From: Dasania sp. GY-MA-18
GTDB taxonomy: Bacteria > Pseudomonadota > Gammaproteobacteria > Pseudomonadales > Dasaniaceae
Reading direction: 5' to 3'
Assembly: GCF_024734385.1 (NCBI RefSeq)
Contig: NZ_JANHAP010000007.1
Location: 178,418-242,417 of the forward strand
DNA length: 64,000 nucleotides
The position numbers and the translations under genes were made by a program. Within the stretch, counting starts at the first letter, position 1. Each line of letters begins with the position of its first letter. Below, in pieces: positions 8,872 to 17,499 of this stretch. Under the pieces are notes generated by a model that saw only the letters and a program-made list of their open reading frames with translations, had not been told where the DNA came from and did no database searches.

Positions 8872-11253
8872 ATGATAAATAAAGTACTCAATAAAAAATT
8901 ACCGCTAGCCGTTGCCGTGGGCCTAGGCGCGCAGGCGCTATTGGCACCACTGGCCCATTCATTAGCGCTAGAAGAGTTAATCGTTTCTGCCCGTAAACAG
9001 GCCGAAACAGCGCAAGATGTACCCATAGCCGTTACCGCCATTTCCGGCGATATGATGACCAGCTTAGGGGTGAGTGAGGCAGGCGACATCGCCTTATATA
9101 CGCCCAACTTTACTTGGCATACCGAGTTTGGCCGCGCCTCGCCGCAGCCCTATATGCGCGGCATAGGCACCAATAATTTTGCCCCTATTAACAACGGCCC
9201 CATCGCCATTTATCAAGACGGTGTGTTTATAGGCCCTAATATTGCGCAAGGTTTTGCCACCTTTGATGTAGAGCGGGTAGAGGTGTTAAAAGGCCCGCAA
9301 GGTACTTTATATGGCCGTAACTCTACCGGTGGTTTAATTAATTTTATCTCTGTTAAGCCTGAGATAGGTCAAGAGCCTTCAGGTTATATCAATGTAGAAG
9401 TCGGCAGCCACGACACCAAAAACTTTGAAGGTGCTTTTGGTTTTAGTATGGGTGATCAGTTTGCTGGTCGCGTATCGGTGCTGCGCGCCACCAGTGATGG
9501 CCCTTTCGATAATATCAACCCTGAAAGCAATGGCGAGGCGGGCCAGATAGATGATTTTGCCGCCCGCGCTCAGTTGCTATTTGATAATAACGAGGGCCTA
9601 ACCATATTAACGAATTACCACTACGGTAAGGCCGAGCCCGATACCGCGCCCTTTAAACAATTGAGCCTGCAAGATGCCGCCGATCCCTCCCAGCCCTGTG
9701 CTAACCCCGGTGTGGGCCGCACGGGCTGTAGTGATATTTATACCGGCTTTGTGGAAGACAGTGATATTTTCAAAACTCAAAAAGCCGATGACTTTGAGCA
9801 TGTGGATACCGAAGGGTTATTGGTACGTATAGATTATGAAATCAATTACGACATGTCGCTTTATTCGGCCTCTTCCTACGATGAAGCCTCGCTGCGCCGC
9901 TATGATGACACCGATGACGGCCCCTTTGGTTTAGAGAATGATTACTACGCCGATGATTTTCGTTGGTATAGCCAAGAGCTGGGTATAGCTAACCAAAGTG
10001 ATACCGCCATGTGGCACTTGGGTACCTATTACTACAACGAAAAAGTACATGGTGCGCAACTGTGGACTAACCCTATCTTTGGCACCGGCGAAGGTAACGA
10101 GCATGAAATAGAAACCACCAGCTATGCCCTGTTTGGCCAGTACGATTATGACTTTAATGAAACCTGGGGGGCGACCATAGGCTTGCGTTGGAGCTATGAA
10201 GAAAAAGAAGTACATAAATACAATGGCTTTTTACCCTTTATTAACAACCCCGGTAACGAGGGCGATGGCCCTATCTTTTCATTGGCCGATGCCCGTGCTG
10301 CCGGTGGTATAGACGAGTCTCACGGTGTGACCGTGGGCACGCCTACCGCCAAAGATTGGGACGAAATTACCGGCCGTATTTCGGTGGATTACAACACCGA
10401 AGAGGGGCACTTAATCTACGCTTCTATAGCTAGAGGCTTTAAGGGCGGCGATGTTAATGGTGCGGCTTTTATGGATGAATATGTACCCGCAGGTGTTAAT
10501 GGCTGTAGTGCTGGCGACCCCATCAACCCAACCGCAGCAGGCTCTACTCGCTGTCAAAGTTCGGTAGATGCTTTTAATGCCAAGCTGGAGCCGGTAGATC
10601 CTGAATTATTGGATGCTATAGAAATAGGATTTAAAGGCGACTTTATGGACGGTGCCTTGCGCGTTAATGGCGCGGTGTTTTATTACGAATACACCGACCA
10701 GCAAAACACCAACCTAATCCCCGTACCTGGCGCGGCGGCGGGTGGCGGTAATACCACCTCGCTGACTAATGCCGGTGAAACTAAAATGCCCGGTATGGAG
10801 ATTGAGGTGATAGCAACACCTAATGATGCCTGGTATTTACAATTTAATGCCGGTTGGTTGGATGCTGAATACGATAAATTTGAGCCCGATAACTCGGGTA
10901 ATCAAATTTCATTGACACCAAAATCGCAGTTTTCAGGCTTGGTGCGTTACGACATAGAGCTGGATAGCGGGGCCATAGTGGCCTTGCAAACCGATGTGTC
11001 CTGGCAGAGCAAAACCTATTTCCAGCCTACTAATGAGAAGTTTTTAGAAGAAGATGCCTACGCCCTGTGGGGCGCGCGGGTGTCCTACCGCTCGGCCGAT
11101 AGCCGCTGGACTACCGCTTTGTTTGCCAAAAACCTAACGGATAAAGAGTACTATGGCTCGGGCTTTCAGCTGGACTTTTTGGGTACCAAACAAGTTAAGC
11201 CCGGTGCGCCTCGTTACATAGGCCTAAGTGTTAATTATCAGTTTGGTCAATAA
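8872..11253 (+). CDS. TonB-dependent outer-membrane receptor (tandem copy 2)
   Basis: 793 residues with the same layout as the receptor at 6146: signal peptide (to about residue 31), plug with VERVEVLKGPQGTLYGRNS, and a beta barrel ending in an aromatic-rich strand. The two proteins are almost identical through the plug and much of the barrel and diverge in short patches with small insertions (the 'LQDAADPSQP' versus 'LQDPNSYNPAT' region, and a segment near residue 540), as expected for a tandem duplication whose extracellular loops have drifted. It ends at a strong terminator before the convergent ferredoxin reductase. Ligand unknown. Confidence 0.94.
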   Translation: MINKVLNKKLPLAVAVGLGAQALLAPLAHSLALEELIVSARKQAETAQDVPIAVTAISGDMMTSLGVSEAGDIALYTPNFTWHTEFGRASPQPYMRGIGTNNFAPINNGPIAIYQDGVFIGPNIAQGFATFDVERVEVLKGPQGTLYGRNSTGGLINFISVKPEIGQEPSGYINVEVGSHDTKNFEGAFGFSMGDQFAGRVSVLRATSDGPFDNINPESNGEAGQIDDFAARAQLLFDNNEGLTILTNYHYGKAEPDTAPFKQLSLQDAADPSQPCANPGVGRTGCSDIYTGFVEDSDIFKTQKADDFEHVDTEGLLVRIDYEINYDMSLYSASSYDEASLRRYDDTDDGPFGLENDYYADDFRWYSQELGIANQSDTAMWHLGTYYYNEKVHGAQLWTNPIFGTGEGNEHEIETTSYALFGQYDYDFNETWGATIGLRWSYEEKEVHKYNGFLPFINNPGNEGDGPIFSLADARAAGGIDESHGVTVGTPTAKDWDEITGRISVDYNTEEGHLIYASIARGFKGGDVNGAAFMDEYVPAGVNGCSAGDPINPTAAGSTRCQSSVDAFNAKLEPVDPELLDAIEIGFKGDFMDGALRVNGAVFYYEYTDQQNTNLIPVPGAAAGGGNTTSLTNAGETKMPGMEIEVIATPNDAWYLQFNAGWLDAEYDKFEPDNSGNQISLTPKSQFSGLVRYDIELDSGAIVALQTDVSWQSKTYFQPTNEKFLEEDAYALWGARVSYRSADSRWTTALFAKNLTDKEYYGSGFQLDFLGTKQVKPGAPRYIGLSVNYQFGQ

Positions 11254-11285
11254 GCGACATTAGTGCCTCAGTATTGTTGCCCGTT

Positions 11286-11326
11286 AACCGAGCCCGCTAA
11301 GACTCAGAGCCGGCTCGGTTTTTTTT
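11286..11326 (+). terminator. Rho-independent terminator after TonB receptor 2
   Basis: Nine-base perfect stem AACCGAGCC / GGCTCGGTT with a 17-base loop, merging into eight T residues. It separates the receptor from the convergent ferredoxin reductase. Confidence 0.9.
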
Positions 11327-11504
11327 ATGGGCAGCAAAATGTGGTAAATAAGTATCATCCTATGAGCAGCTCACCTATTGGCCTGGGAAAGGCTTTCTCT
11401 TGCCCCGAGGGGGCAGTTAATGTGGTATATAAGAGCAATATTTCGTTAGTCAGATTGAGAGGGGGTGGCCAGCCGGTGCTGATAACCGACTGGGGGGGGG
11501 AAGC

Positions 11505-12734
11505 TTATTCCGCAAAGTCCATTAGTTGTTTCGGTGTAATGGTTTCATCGGCAAGTAGTTTTGGCGGGATAGAAAGATTCTTATTGATTATTTGCTTGGC
11601 AAGCATAAATTCTTGAGGCCTGTTAACGCAGTCTGCGGCAATAACTTTTCCCTCTTTCAGATAAAAGGCTGAAAAGCTGCGATTGGTATTTGGGTTTCCG
11701 CGTAACACCATTTCATCATGGTTTTGATTAAGGCCAACCATCTGAAGTTTTAAGTCATATTGATCTGACCAAAACCAGGGGGCGGTATTATGAATATTGC
11801 GGTTATTACATATGCTTGATGCAGCTGTTTTGGCTTGCTCATTAGCATTCGCTACTGACTCTAAGCGTGTGTACTGTTGATAAAAAGGATTAAAGTAGTT
11901 GGCGCAGTCACCAGCAGAAAACACATCTGGGTCTATGGTTTGGCAGTGCTGGTTAACAACTATCCCATTCATTATCTCCAGGCCCACCTCGTTGGCTAGC
12001 TCTATGTTAGGAGTTACTCCAATGCCAATAATAACAAGATCTGCGTCATATACGCGGCCGTCTTCGCAGATAACCTTGTTGACTCTGTCAATTCCTGTTA
12101 AAGCAGAAACAGTAACGCCTGTTTTAATGCTTACGCCTTGTTCTTCATGAATGCGGGTGTAAAACTCAGATAGCGCTGGGGCGGCAACGCGAGCGAGTAT
12201 GCGCGGAGCCATTTCTAATACGGTAACATCAAGGCCTATGCTTTTTAGCATGGCGGCAGTTTCTAAACCTATATAGCCGCCACCTACAATAATGGCTTTA
12301 TGATATTGGTCAATAGAGTTTTTAATTACGTTGACGTCATCAATGGAGCGAAGATAGGCGACGCCTTTTAGCTTAGATCCAGGGATGTTAAATTTTCTAG
12401 CTCTTGAGCCAGTGCAAATGGCTAGCTTGTTATAAGAAAGTTTTTCTTCGTTTTCTAGTGTCACCGTCTTGTTTTTTCTGTCAATGGCTTTTACGGTTGA
12501 GTTTAGTCTTACTTCAATATTATTTTTTTTATAAAATTCATCTGGTCTTATCAGTATGTCTTTAGGTGATTTCTTTCCTAAAAGAAAGTCTTTAGAAAGA
12601 GGCGGGCGGTGATAAGGTGGGTGTGATTCGTTGCTGACTATAGTGATGTTGCCTTCCCATCCCTCTTGTATAAGACTGGAGGCTAGCTGAGATGCGGTGT
12701 GGCTTCCTCCTATAATAATGCATGTTTTAAGCAT
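11505..12734 (-). CDS. NAD(P)H-dependent ferredoxin reductase (putidaredoxin-reductase type)
   Basis: 409 residues, the normal length for FAD-containing ferredoxin reductases of oxygenase systems (CamA/AlkT-like). A FAD-binding Rossmann motif lies at the N-terminus (IIGGSHTASQLASSL), the family block HPPYHRPPLSKDFL follows at about residues 38-51, and a second Rossmann motif for NAD(P)H is near residue 150 (IIVGGGYIGLETAAML). A conserved SAGDCA block (FAD contact) is near residue 270. It would pass electrons from NAD(P)H to the ferredoxin encoded divergently at 13060 and on to the Rieske oxygenase at 16205. Codon use is clearly more AT-rich than in the TonB receptors. Nine G residues lie just after its stop codon. 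Confidence 0.92.
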   Translation of the reverse strand: MLKTCIIIGGSHTASQLASSLIQEGWEGNITIVSNESHPPYHRPPLSKDFLLGKKSPKDILIRPDEFYKKNNIEVRLNSTVKAIDRKNKTVTLENEEKLSYNKLAICTGSRARKFNIPGSKLKGVAYLRSIDDVNVIKNSIDQYHKAIIVGGGYIGLETAAMLKSIGLDVTVLEMAPRILARVAAPALSEFYTRIHEEQGVSIKTGVTVSALTGIDRVNKVICEDGRVYDADLVIIGIGVTPNIELANEVGLEIMNGIVVNQHCQTIDPDVFSAGDCANYFNPFYQQYTRLESVANANEQAKTAASSICNNRNIHNTAPWFWSDQYDLKLQMVGLNQNHDEMVLRGNPNTNRSFSAFYLKEGKVIAADCVNRPQEFMLAKQIINKNLSIPPKLLADETITPKQLMDFAE

Positions 12735-13059
12735 GTTGTTCTCTTTGTTGAAGTTGGTTTTTTGATTGGTTATTTGTATTGTGTTTTATGTTTTTGGGTT
12801 TGTATAATATTAAAATAAATGTTGTGTAATAACTTTTCTTTATCTTTATGTGTTGCCTGTTGATAAAGAGTTATTATTGCAATAAAAAGATAATAATATT
12901 TTACAGTCCTGTGTTATCTATTGATAATTTCCTTTCTTCAGTCATCTCTATTAAAAGCAGAATGATTTTATGGTTGTTAATGTTTTTTAGTGAAAAGCTA
13001 TGTGGCTTTTTAGATGCTGAATTTTCTTGTTTTTATTATAAATGCTTAAGGTGCTAATT
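12735..13059. promoter_or_regulatory. AT-rich divergent promoter region between ferredoxin reductase and ferredoxin
   Basis: 325 very AT-rich bases between two divergent start codons. The clearest element is TTATCTATTGATAA at 12914-12927, a perfect 5-bp inverted repeat with a four-base centre that also fits the LysR T-N11-A pattern. Several TATAAT-like boxes occur (for example around 12808 and 12894), but I cannot choose the active ones. An open frame at 12848-13057 has no ribosome site or protein-like composition and I do not call it. Confidence 0.5.
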
Positions 13060-13380
13060 ATGGTTGCTGTTAAATATGTTCAGCATGATGGTTTTGAGTG
13101 TGATGTTGATATTCCTGCTGGAAATACAGTTATGCAAGGAGCTGTGTCGAATATGATAGAGGGGATAGTTGCTGAATGTGGTGGTGCTGGTGCATGTGCA
13201 ACTTGCCATTGCTATGTGGGCGAAGAGTGGTTGGAGAAAGTCGCTGATGCAAATGAGATAGAGAAAGAAACTTTAGAAATGGTTGGCTGTGTTAGGAGTG
13301 GGAGTCGGCTAAGCTGTCAAATAAAAGTAACAGAAGATATGGATGGGCTAATAATTTATATTCCTGAATCCCAATATTAG
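13060..13380 (+). CDS. 2Fe-2S ferredoxin, adrenodoxin/putidaredoxin type
   Basis: 106 residues from the ATG at 13060, which has an AAGGTG ribosome site six bases upstream; an in-frame ATG at 13042 has none. The four cluster cysteines are C40, C46, C49 and C86 (C-x5-C-x2-C ... C), matching putidaredoxin spacing. It is a small acidic cytoplasmic electron carrier between the divergent reductase (11505-12734) and an oxygenase. The nearest oxygenase is the Rieske protein at 16205-17365, and no other ferredoxin of this type is in the window. Base composition is AT-rich like its neighbours. Confidence 0.93.
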   Translation: MVAVKYVQHDGFECDVDIPAGNTVMQGAVSNMIEGIVAECGGAGACATCHCYVGEEWLEKVADANEIEKETLEMVGCVRSGSRLSCQIKVTEDMDGLIIYIPESQY

Positions 13381-13440
13381 GGGGGGTATGGATAAGAATA
13401 TAGCCGCTTTCTGTGTTTATATAAACTTGTAGTTTGGTGG

Positions 13441-13487
13441 CTCGCTCTATTAACGGCCTCTATGTTTGAGGTTGTTAATAGAGCGAG
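13441..13487. terminator. Bidirectional hairpin between ferredoxin and aminotransferase
   Basis: Perfect 14-bp inverted repeat CTCGCTCTATTAAC / GTTAATAGAGCGAG with a 19-base spacer that contains a further CCTC/GAGG pairing. It lies between two convergent genes and probably ends both transcripts, though flanking T runs are poor. Confidence 0.65.
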
Positions 13488-13498
13488 GGGGGATAGTA

Positions 13499-14890
13499 TT
13501 ATAGGTAGCCCTCTTCTTTTAGGTCGTGAGTGGTTTCAATAATACTTTCTCTTAAAATAGAGACTAGTACATCTATTTGAGTTTTGCTCATGGTGAGCGG
13601 AGGAGATAATACGTTCATGTGTGCGAGAGGTCGAACAATTAGCCCTCTTTTTTGGCAGCGCTTTGAAATTCTATCGCCAACAGCTGCTTTCGGAGGAAAT
13701 AGCTCTTTAGTTTCTTTGTTGGCAACGCTTTCAAGACAAATCATAAAGCGCTTTCCTCGTACATCGCCAATGATGGGTAGGCTAGCTAAGGATTTCAGCT
13801 CTTCTTCAAAGTAGTCGCCGGCATTTTTTGCATGTTGACAGATGCTTTCTTTTTCTAAAATCTCGATGTTTTTTAGTGCTGCAGCACAAGATACCGGATG
13901 ACCGGAGTAGGTGAATCCATGAGTGAAAAGTGAGCCTTCTGCTTGAGGTACGCTAATAACATCATAAATTTTATCGGAAAGAATCGTTGCTCCTAACGCG
14001 GCATAGCCAGAAGTTAGCCCTTTAGCACAGGTAATCATGTCTGGCACTATGCCAAATTCATCCTCTGAGGCGAAAAAATGACCCAGCCGACCAAAAGCTG
14101 TAACCACTTCATCCGAAACATAAAGAACATCATATTTTCGGCAGACATCTAAAGTACGTTTATGATAACCCTGTGGCGGCACAATAACACCGCCAGCGCC
14201 TAATATAGGTTCGGCAAAAAATAATGCCACGTTATCAGGCCCCAATTCTAATATTTTGTCCTCTAGCTCTTGTACTAAATGATCGCAGAAAGCTTCGGTG
14301 CTCATACCTTCTGGTCGTCGGTAGGGGTTGGGGCAAGAAATGTTATGCACTAAGTCTTCGTGTTGGTCAAAGCCTATGTGATCAAATTTGACGCCGGTAA
14401 TAGACATTGTCATATAGGTGCTACCATGATAGCCATCTATGCGTGATATGATTTTTTTCTTCGATGTTTTACCTAGCTGGTTAAAGTAAAAGTGAGCAAT
14501 GCGCACAGCGGTGTCATTGGCGACTGAGCCTCCGCAGCCATAAAAAACATGATTGAGAGTGTCGGGCGCTAATTCGGCAAGCTTGGCAGCAAGCTCTGCT
14601 GCTGGCGGGGTTGTAACATGACCAAAAGGGGTATAAAAACAAAGTTCTAGTGCCTGGTCGGCCATTGCTTGAGCGATTTCTTTACGGCCGTAGTCAACAT
14701 TAACGCACCATAGCCCGCCAATTCCATCTATATACTTTTTCCCATCAGAATCTCTAACGTAGATATCTTCAGAGTCAGCCATAACTAACGACCCTTCCTT
14801 GTTAAAGGTTGAGAAATCAGTAAATGGATGTATAAAGTGGTCTTTATCCTTTTTGCGTAAAGCTTCCGTGTTATATTTAAGTTGAGTCAT
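13499..14890 (-). CDS. Class III pyridoxal-phosphate aminotransferase (omega-amine/amino-acid type)
   Basis: 463 residues from the ATG at 14890, preceded by GGAG nine bases upstream; the in-frame ATG at 14905 has no ribosome site. It is a close paralogue of the enzyme at 2790-4202 across its full length, with the same HPFTDF N-terminal block, GGS turn, SDEVVTAFGR cofactor block and Schiff-base lysine at K290 (CAKGLTSGY). It lies downstream of the MFS transporter and Rieske oxygenase on the same strand (40-bp gap to the transporter), suggesting an operon in which the oxygenase product is transaminated. The sequence is AT-richer than its paralogue. Substrate unproven. Confidence 0.92.
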   Translation of the reverse strand: MTQLKYNTEALRKKDKDHFIHPFTDFSTFNKEGSLVMADSEDIYVRDSDGKKYIDGIGGLWCVNVDYGRKEIAQAMADQALELCFYTPFGHVTTPPAAELAAKLAELAPDTLNHVFYGCGGSVANDTAVRIAHFYFNQLGKTSKKKIISRIDGYHGSTYMTMSITGVKFDHIGFDQHEDLVHNISCPNPYRRPEGMSTEAFCDHLVQELEDKILELGPDNVALFFAEPILGAGGVIVPPQGYHKRTLDVCRKYDVLYVSDEVVTAFGRLGHFFASEDEFGIVPDMITCAKGLTSGYAALGATILSDKIYDVISVPQAEGSLFTHGFTYSGHPVSCAAALKNIEILEKESICQHAKNAGDYFEEELKSLASLPIIGDVRGKRFMICLESVANKETKELFPPKAAVGDRISKRCQKRGLIVRPLAHMNVLSPPLTMSKTQIDVLVSILRESIIETTHDLKEEGYL

Positions 14891-14929
14891 TAAAACAGGC
14901 TCCATAATTATCGGTAGTGATTATTGTTG

Positions 14930-16129
14930 CTATCTAACTAAAGGTGATTGGTAGATTTTTTTGAATTGGTATAGCGCTGGCGAAATGCAAATCGTTGCGG
15001 CGGTCAGTAGCGCCATGCCAAAAAACAATACGGGGTGATAAGATTGGCTAGTTAATTGTTGGTTGACATTATTACCAACGAGCAGGGCGGCTATAAAAGG
15101 CCCAGTTACTAAAGCTATTCCTATTGCACCATTGCCTAAGGCTAGAGAGCTGCCGCTGGGGTCTGAGTCTGACAGTATGCCTAAAAGATAGGGTAGTACG
15201 CAGTTCCATACACCAAATAATAAAAATATGGCAGTGGCATAGTTGTAAAAAGTTTGTTGCTCCAGTTTAAGCATTAGCAAAGAGATTATTAGTACAGCAT
15301 TACCCAATAAAATGGGAAGCATGCGGCCGTATCTAGTGCTTAATTTGGCAGCAATTAGCCCACCTAATATTCCACCTATCATGGATAGTGATAGGCTTAA
15401 GCTGGTTTTATCAATGCTTAGCCCGCCTGCTCGGCCTAATAGCTCTGCATAGGTGTAGGGGGCCATCAGGCCGCATTCAAATAAAAAGAGTGCCAGCATG
15501 CCCCAGGCTGCGATTTTATAGTTGCCTGCTTTTTTTGACGGTGCGTGTGGTGTTGCTTGCTGTGATCTGTTGCTGGGCACGTAACCCATAAATAATAAAC
15601 CTGTGATACATAAAAGGCTAAACAATAGAAAAATGCCGTCGATGCCGTAGTGCTGGTTAATACTTGGGAATAAATAGAAACACATCCCAGAAATAATGCT
15701 TTGTGCGACTAGCCACCAGCCATAAGCTGAATCAGAATCATGCATTTTTCCTATAGTGGCTAGCAGTATTGCAGTGACAGTGCCAGCCCCTAAGCCAGAA
15801 AGTAATCTGGCAGCCATTATCAGATAATAGTCGTTACAAATAATAGACAAACCATTAGCTAAGGCCATTAATAATAGGGCCTTTGTACATAAAGAACGCC
15901 ATGAAAGCTTTCTCATTATTAAAAAAGATAAGAATGTACCCAAGGTGTAACCGGCCATATCAGCACTGGCAATAAATCCTGCCTTTTGCGGACTGACGTT
16001 GTAAGATTCAACAATGCCAGAAACCAGTACGGGAACCATAATAATGATTACAAAGGGTATGGAGCATAATGTGGTTATTACTAATATGGATATTTTGCTA
16101 TTAAGATCAGCTGTGTTTTTGTAGTTCAT
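14930..16129 (-). CDS. Major facilitator superfamily transporter
   Basis: 399 residues with about twelve hydrophobic segments; the first helix follows a short polar N-terminus, and a central polar loop near residues 190-205 (SNRSQQATPHAPSKK) separates the two six-helix halves. This size and plan are typical of single-polypeptide MFS carriers of the inner membrane. It lies between the Rieske oxygenase and the aminotransferase on the same strand, so uptake of the pathway substrate is the likely role, but export cannot be excluded. It shares general architecture with the MFS carrier at 49454-50608. Confidence 0.88.
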   Translation of the reverse strand: MNYKNTADLNSKISILVITTLCSIPFVIIIMVPVLVSGIVESYNVSPQKAGFIASADMAGYTLGTFLSFLIMRKLSWRSLCTKALLLMALANGLSIICNDYYLIMAARLLSGLGAGTVTAILLATIGKMHDSDSAYGWWLVAQSIISGMCFYLFPSINQHYGIDGIFLLFSLLCITGLLFMGYVPSNRSQQATPHAPSKKAGNYKIAAWGMLALFLFECGLMAPYTYAELLGRAGGLSIDKTSLSLSLSMIGGILGGLIAAKLSTRYGRMLPILLGNAVLIISLLMLKLEQQTFYNYATAIFLLFGVWNCVLPYLLGILSDSDPSGSSLALGNGAIGIALVTGPFIAALLVGNNVNQQLTSQSYHPVLFFGMALLTAATICISPALYQFKKIYQSPLVR

Positions 16130-16148
16130 GTGACAGACCTTGGTTTTT

Positions 16149-16182
16149 ATACCGTCTATCGCCAGTTGTCGATAGACGGTAT
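16149..16182. promoter_or_regulatory. 13-bp inverted repeat between Rieske oxygenase and MFS gene
   Basis: Perfect arms ATACCGTCTATCG and CGATAGACGGTAT with an eight-base spacer. It sits 20 bases upstream of the MFS start and 22 bases past the Rieske stop. On the coding (minus) strand the stem is followed by A rather than T residues, so it is not a standard terminator for this operon; it could be an mRNA-processing or stability hairpin, or a protein site. Confidence 0.55.
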
Positions 16183-16204
16183 TTCTGTTTTTAATCAGGC
16201 ATTT

Positions 16205-17365
16205 TTAATTTAGCTTTCTTGCTAAATATTGATAAAACTCCAGGTTAGACTCTTCCAGTCTGCATAAAGGCCCGCCGCCAGATAGCATACCCTTGGCTCC
16301 CCTAAAAATACCTTCTACAACAAGTTTGTCTTCCTCATTGACAGAGTTGAAAAAGCTAATAGTTTTTTCTATAAAGTCTTTTTTATCTTCTTCGGTTTTT
16401 TCGGCTAAAACTTCAGGGGCAATGCTAACTCCATAGCGCACTTGTACTTTGTCTACGCCTTTGGGTTGTAGCGATAGGTACCAAAAATAATCGGGGGCTA
16501 CAGCAATTAAATGTGATGGATAAATGCTGGCGAGAACGGTAGTGTTGCGCCACTGGCCTGTTAAGGCTGTATTGTCGGGATGGGCTATGCCGGCAACGCC
16601 TTCTTTTTTTCTGATCAGGTGATAATTAAAATGCTCTGTGCCTGGGGTCATTTCCATATCTGCCAGAGGCGATATAGGCCCTATTGTTCCCCTATGCGCT
16701 CTGGGTAGGTGGTAGCTTTCCATAAAGTTTTCGGCCAGGCATTTCCAGTTAGTATCCCAGGTGCTGTCGGACTGTGTTATTTGTACATAGTTTTCCATAT
16801 GGTAGGGAGCCAGTATTTCACGTAAGGGCTCTAGCTGATCGCTGATGGCTGAGGCATCGTCGTTCAAGGTGACATATATCCAGCCCTCCCATAGTTCAGT
16901 TCTAACTTCGGGCAGGCGATGTTCGCTGGGGTCAAAGCCCTCGCGGCAATGCATTTCTGGGCCGCGCACTAACTGGCCATCGGTTTGATAAGTCCAGGCG
17001 TGATAGGGGCATACAATGGGCCGGGTTTGTTTGCCTTTGCCTTCCAGCAATACCATCAGTCTATGCAGGCAAACATTGGAGTAACTGCGAATTTCATTAT
17101 CAGCGTTACGTATGGTGTAAATGGGTTGCTCTGCGATCTCGGAGGTTAGATAGTCGCCAGCTTCGGGTAGCTCGCAGCTGCGGCCTATGCATATCCAGTC
17201 TGTTCGAAATATCTTTTCAAGCTCCAGCTGATTAAAGGCCTGTGAGGTATACGCTTGAGGGGAAAGAGAGTGGGCTTTCTGGATATTTTTATTGGCGTTT
17301 TCACTAATCTCATCAAGTAGTTGCTGTAGTGGTTTGTTGGCTGCACTGCTAGTTTTCATTGTCAT
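16205..17365 (-). CDS. Rieske non-heme iron oxygenase, alpha subunit
   Basis: 386 residues from the ATG at 17365, with AAAGG five bases upstream (a GTG at 17371 overlaps this site and is less likely). The N-terminal Rieske domain has cluster ligands C99, H101, C119 and H122 (CLHR ... CPYHAW). The C-terminal catalytic domain has mononuclear-iron histidines H219 and H224 in ENFMESYHLPRAH. The residue bridging the two metal centres is Glu (E216) rather than the usual Asp, a trait known from carnitine monooxygenase and shared by betaine-type enzymes. It probably hydroxylates a quaternary or N-methylated amine, leading to demethylation or C-N cleavage, with electrons from the ferredoxin/reductase pair nearby. 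A LysR gene is divergent at 17500. Confidence 0.9.
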   Translation of the reverse strand: MTMKTSSAANKPLQQLLDEISENANKNIQKAHSLSPQAYTSQAFNQLELEKIFRTDWICIGRSCELPEAGDYLTSEIAEQPIYTIRNADNEIRSYSNVCLHRLMVLLEGKGKQTRPIVCPYHAWTYQTDGQLVRGPEMHCREGFDPSEHRLPEVRTELWEGWIYVTLNDDASAISDQLEPLREILAPYHMENYVQITQSDSTWDTNWKCLAENFMESYHLPRAHRGTIGPISPLADMEMTPGTEHFNYHLIRKKEGVAGIAHPDNTALTGQWRNTTVLASIYPSHLIAVAPDYFWYLSLQPKGVDKVQVRYGVSIAPEVLAEKTEEDKKDFIEKTISFFNSVNEEDKLVVEGIFRGAKGMLSGGGPLCRLEESNLEFYQYLARKLN

Positions 17366-17499
17366 CGACACCTTTATCGTCGTTACTCTATAAGCCCTGT
17401 TGTTTGGCTTATGGTTGGTGATGTATTGAAAACTTAGTTTGCTGACTGCCCAGTCATTTGTATAATATTAAATAATCAGTCCTGCGATAAATTTTAATT

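Noticed and set aside
11263..11616. 117-codon open frame across the TonB receptor terminator and reductase end
   Set aside because: It reads through a terminator hairpin and the G9 tract and overlaps the reductase C-terminus antisense.
12848..13057. 69-codon open frame in the AT-rich spacer before ferredoxin
   Set aside because: No ribosome site, composition dominated by Phe/Leu/Ile/Lys/Ser/Cys as expected from AT-rich non-coding DNA, and it overlaps the presumed promoters.
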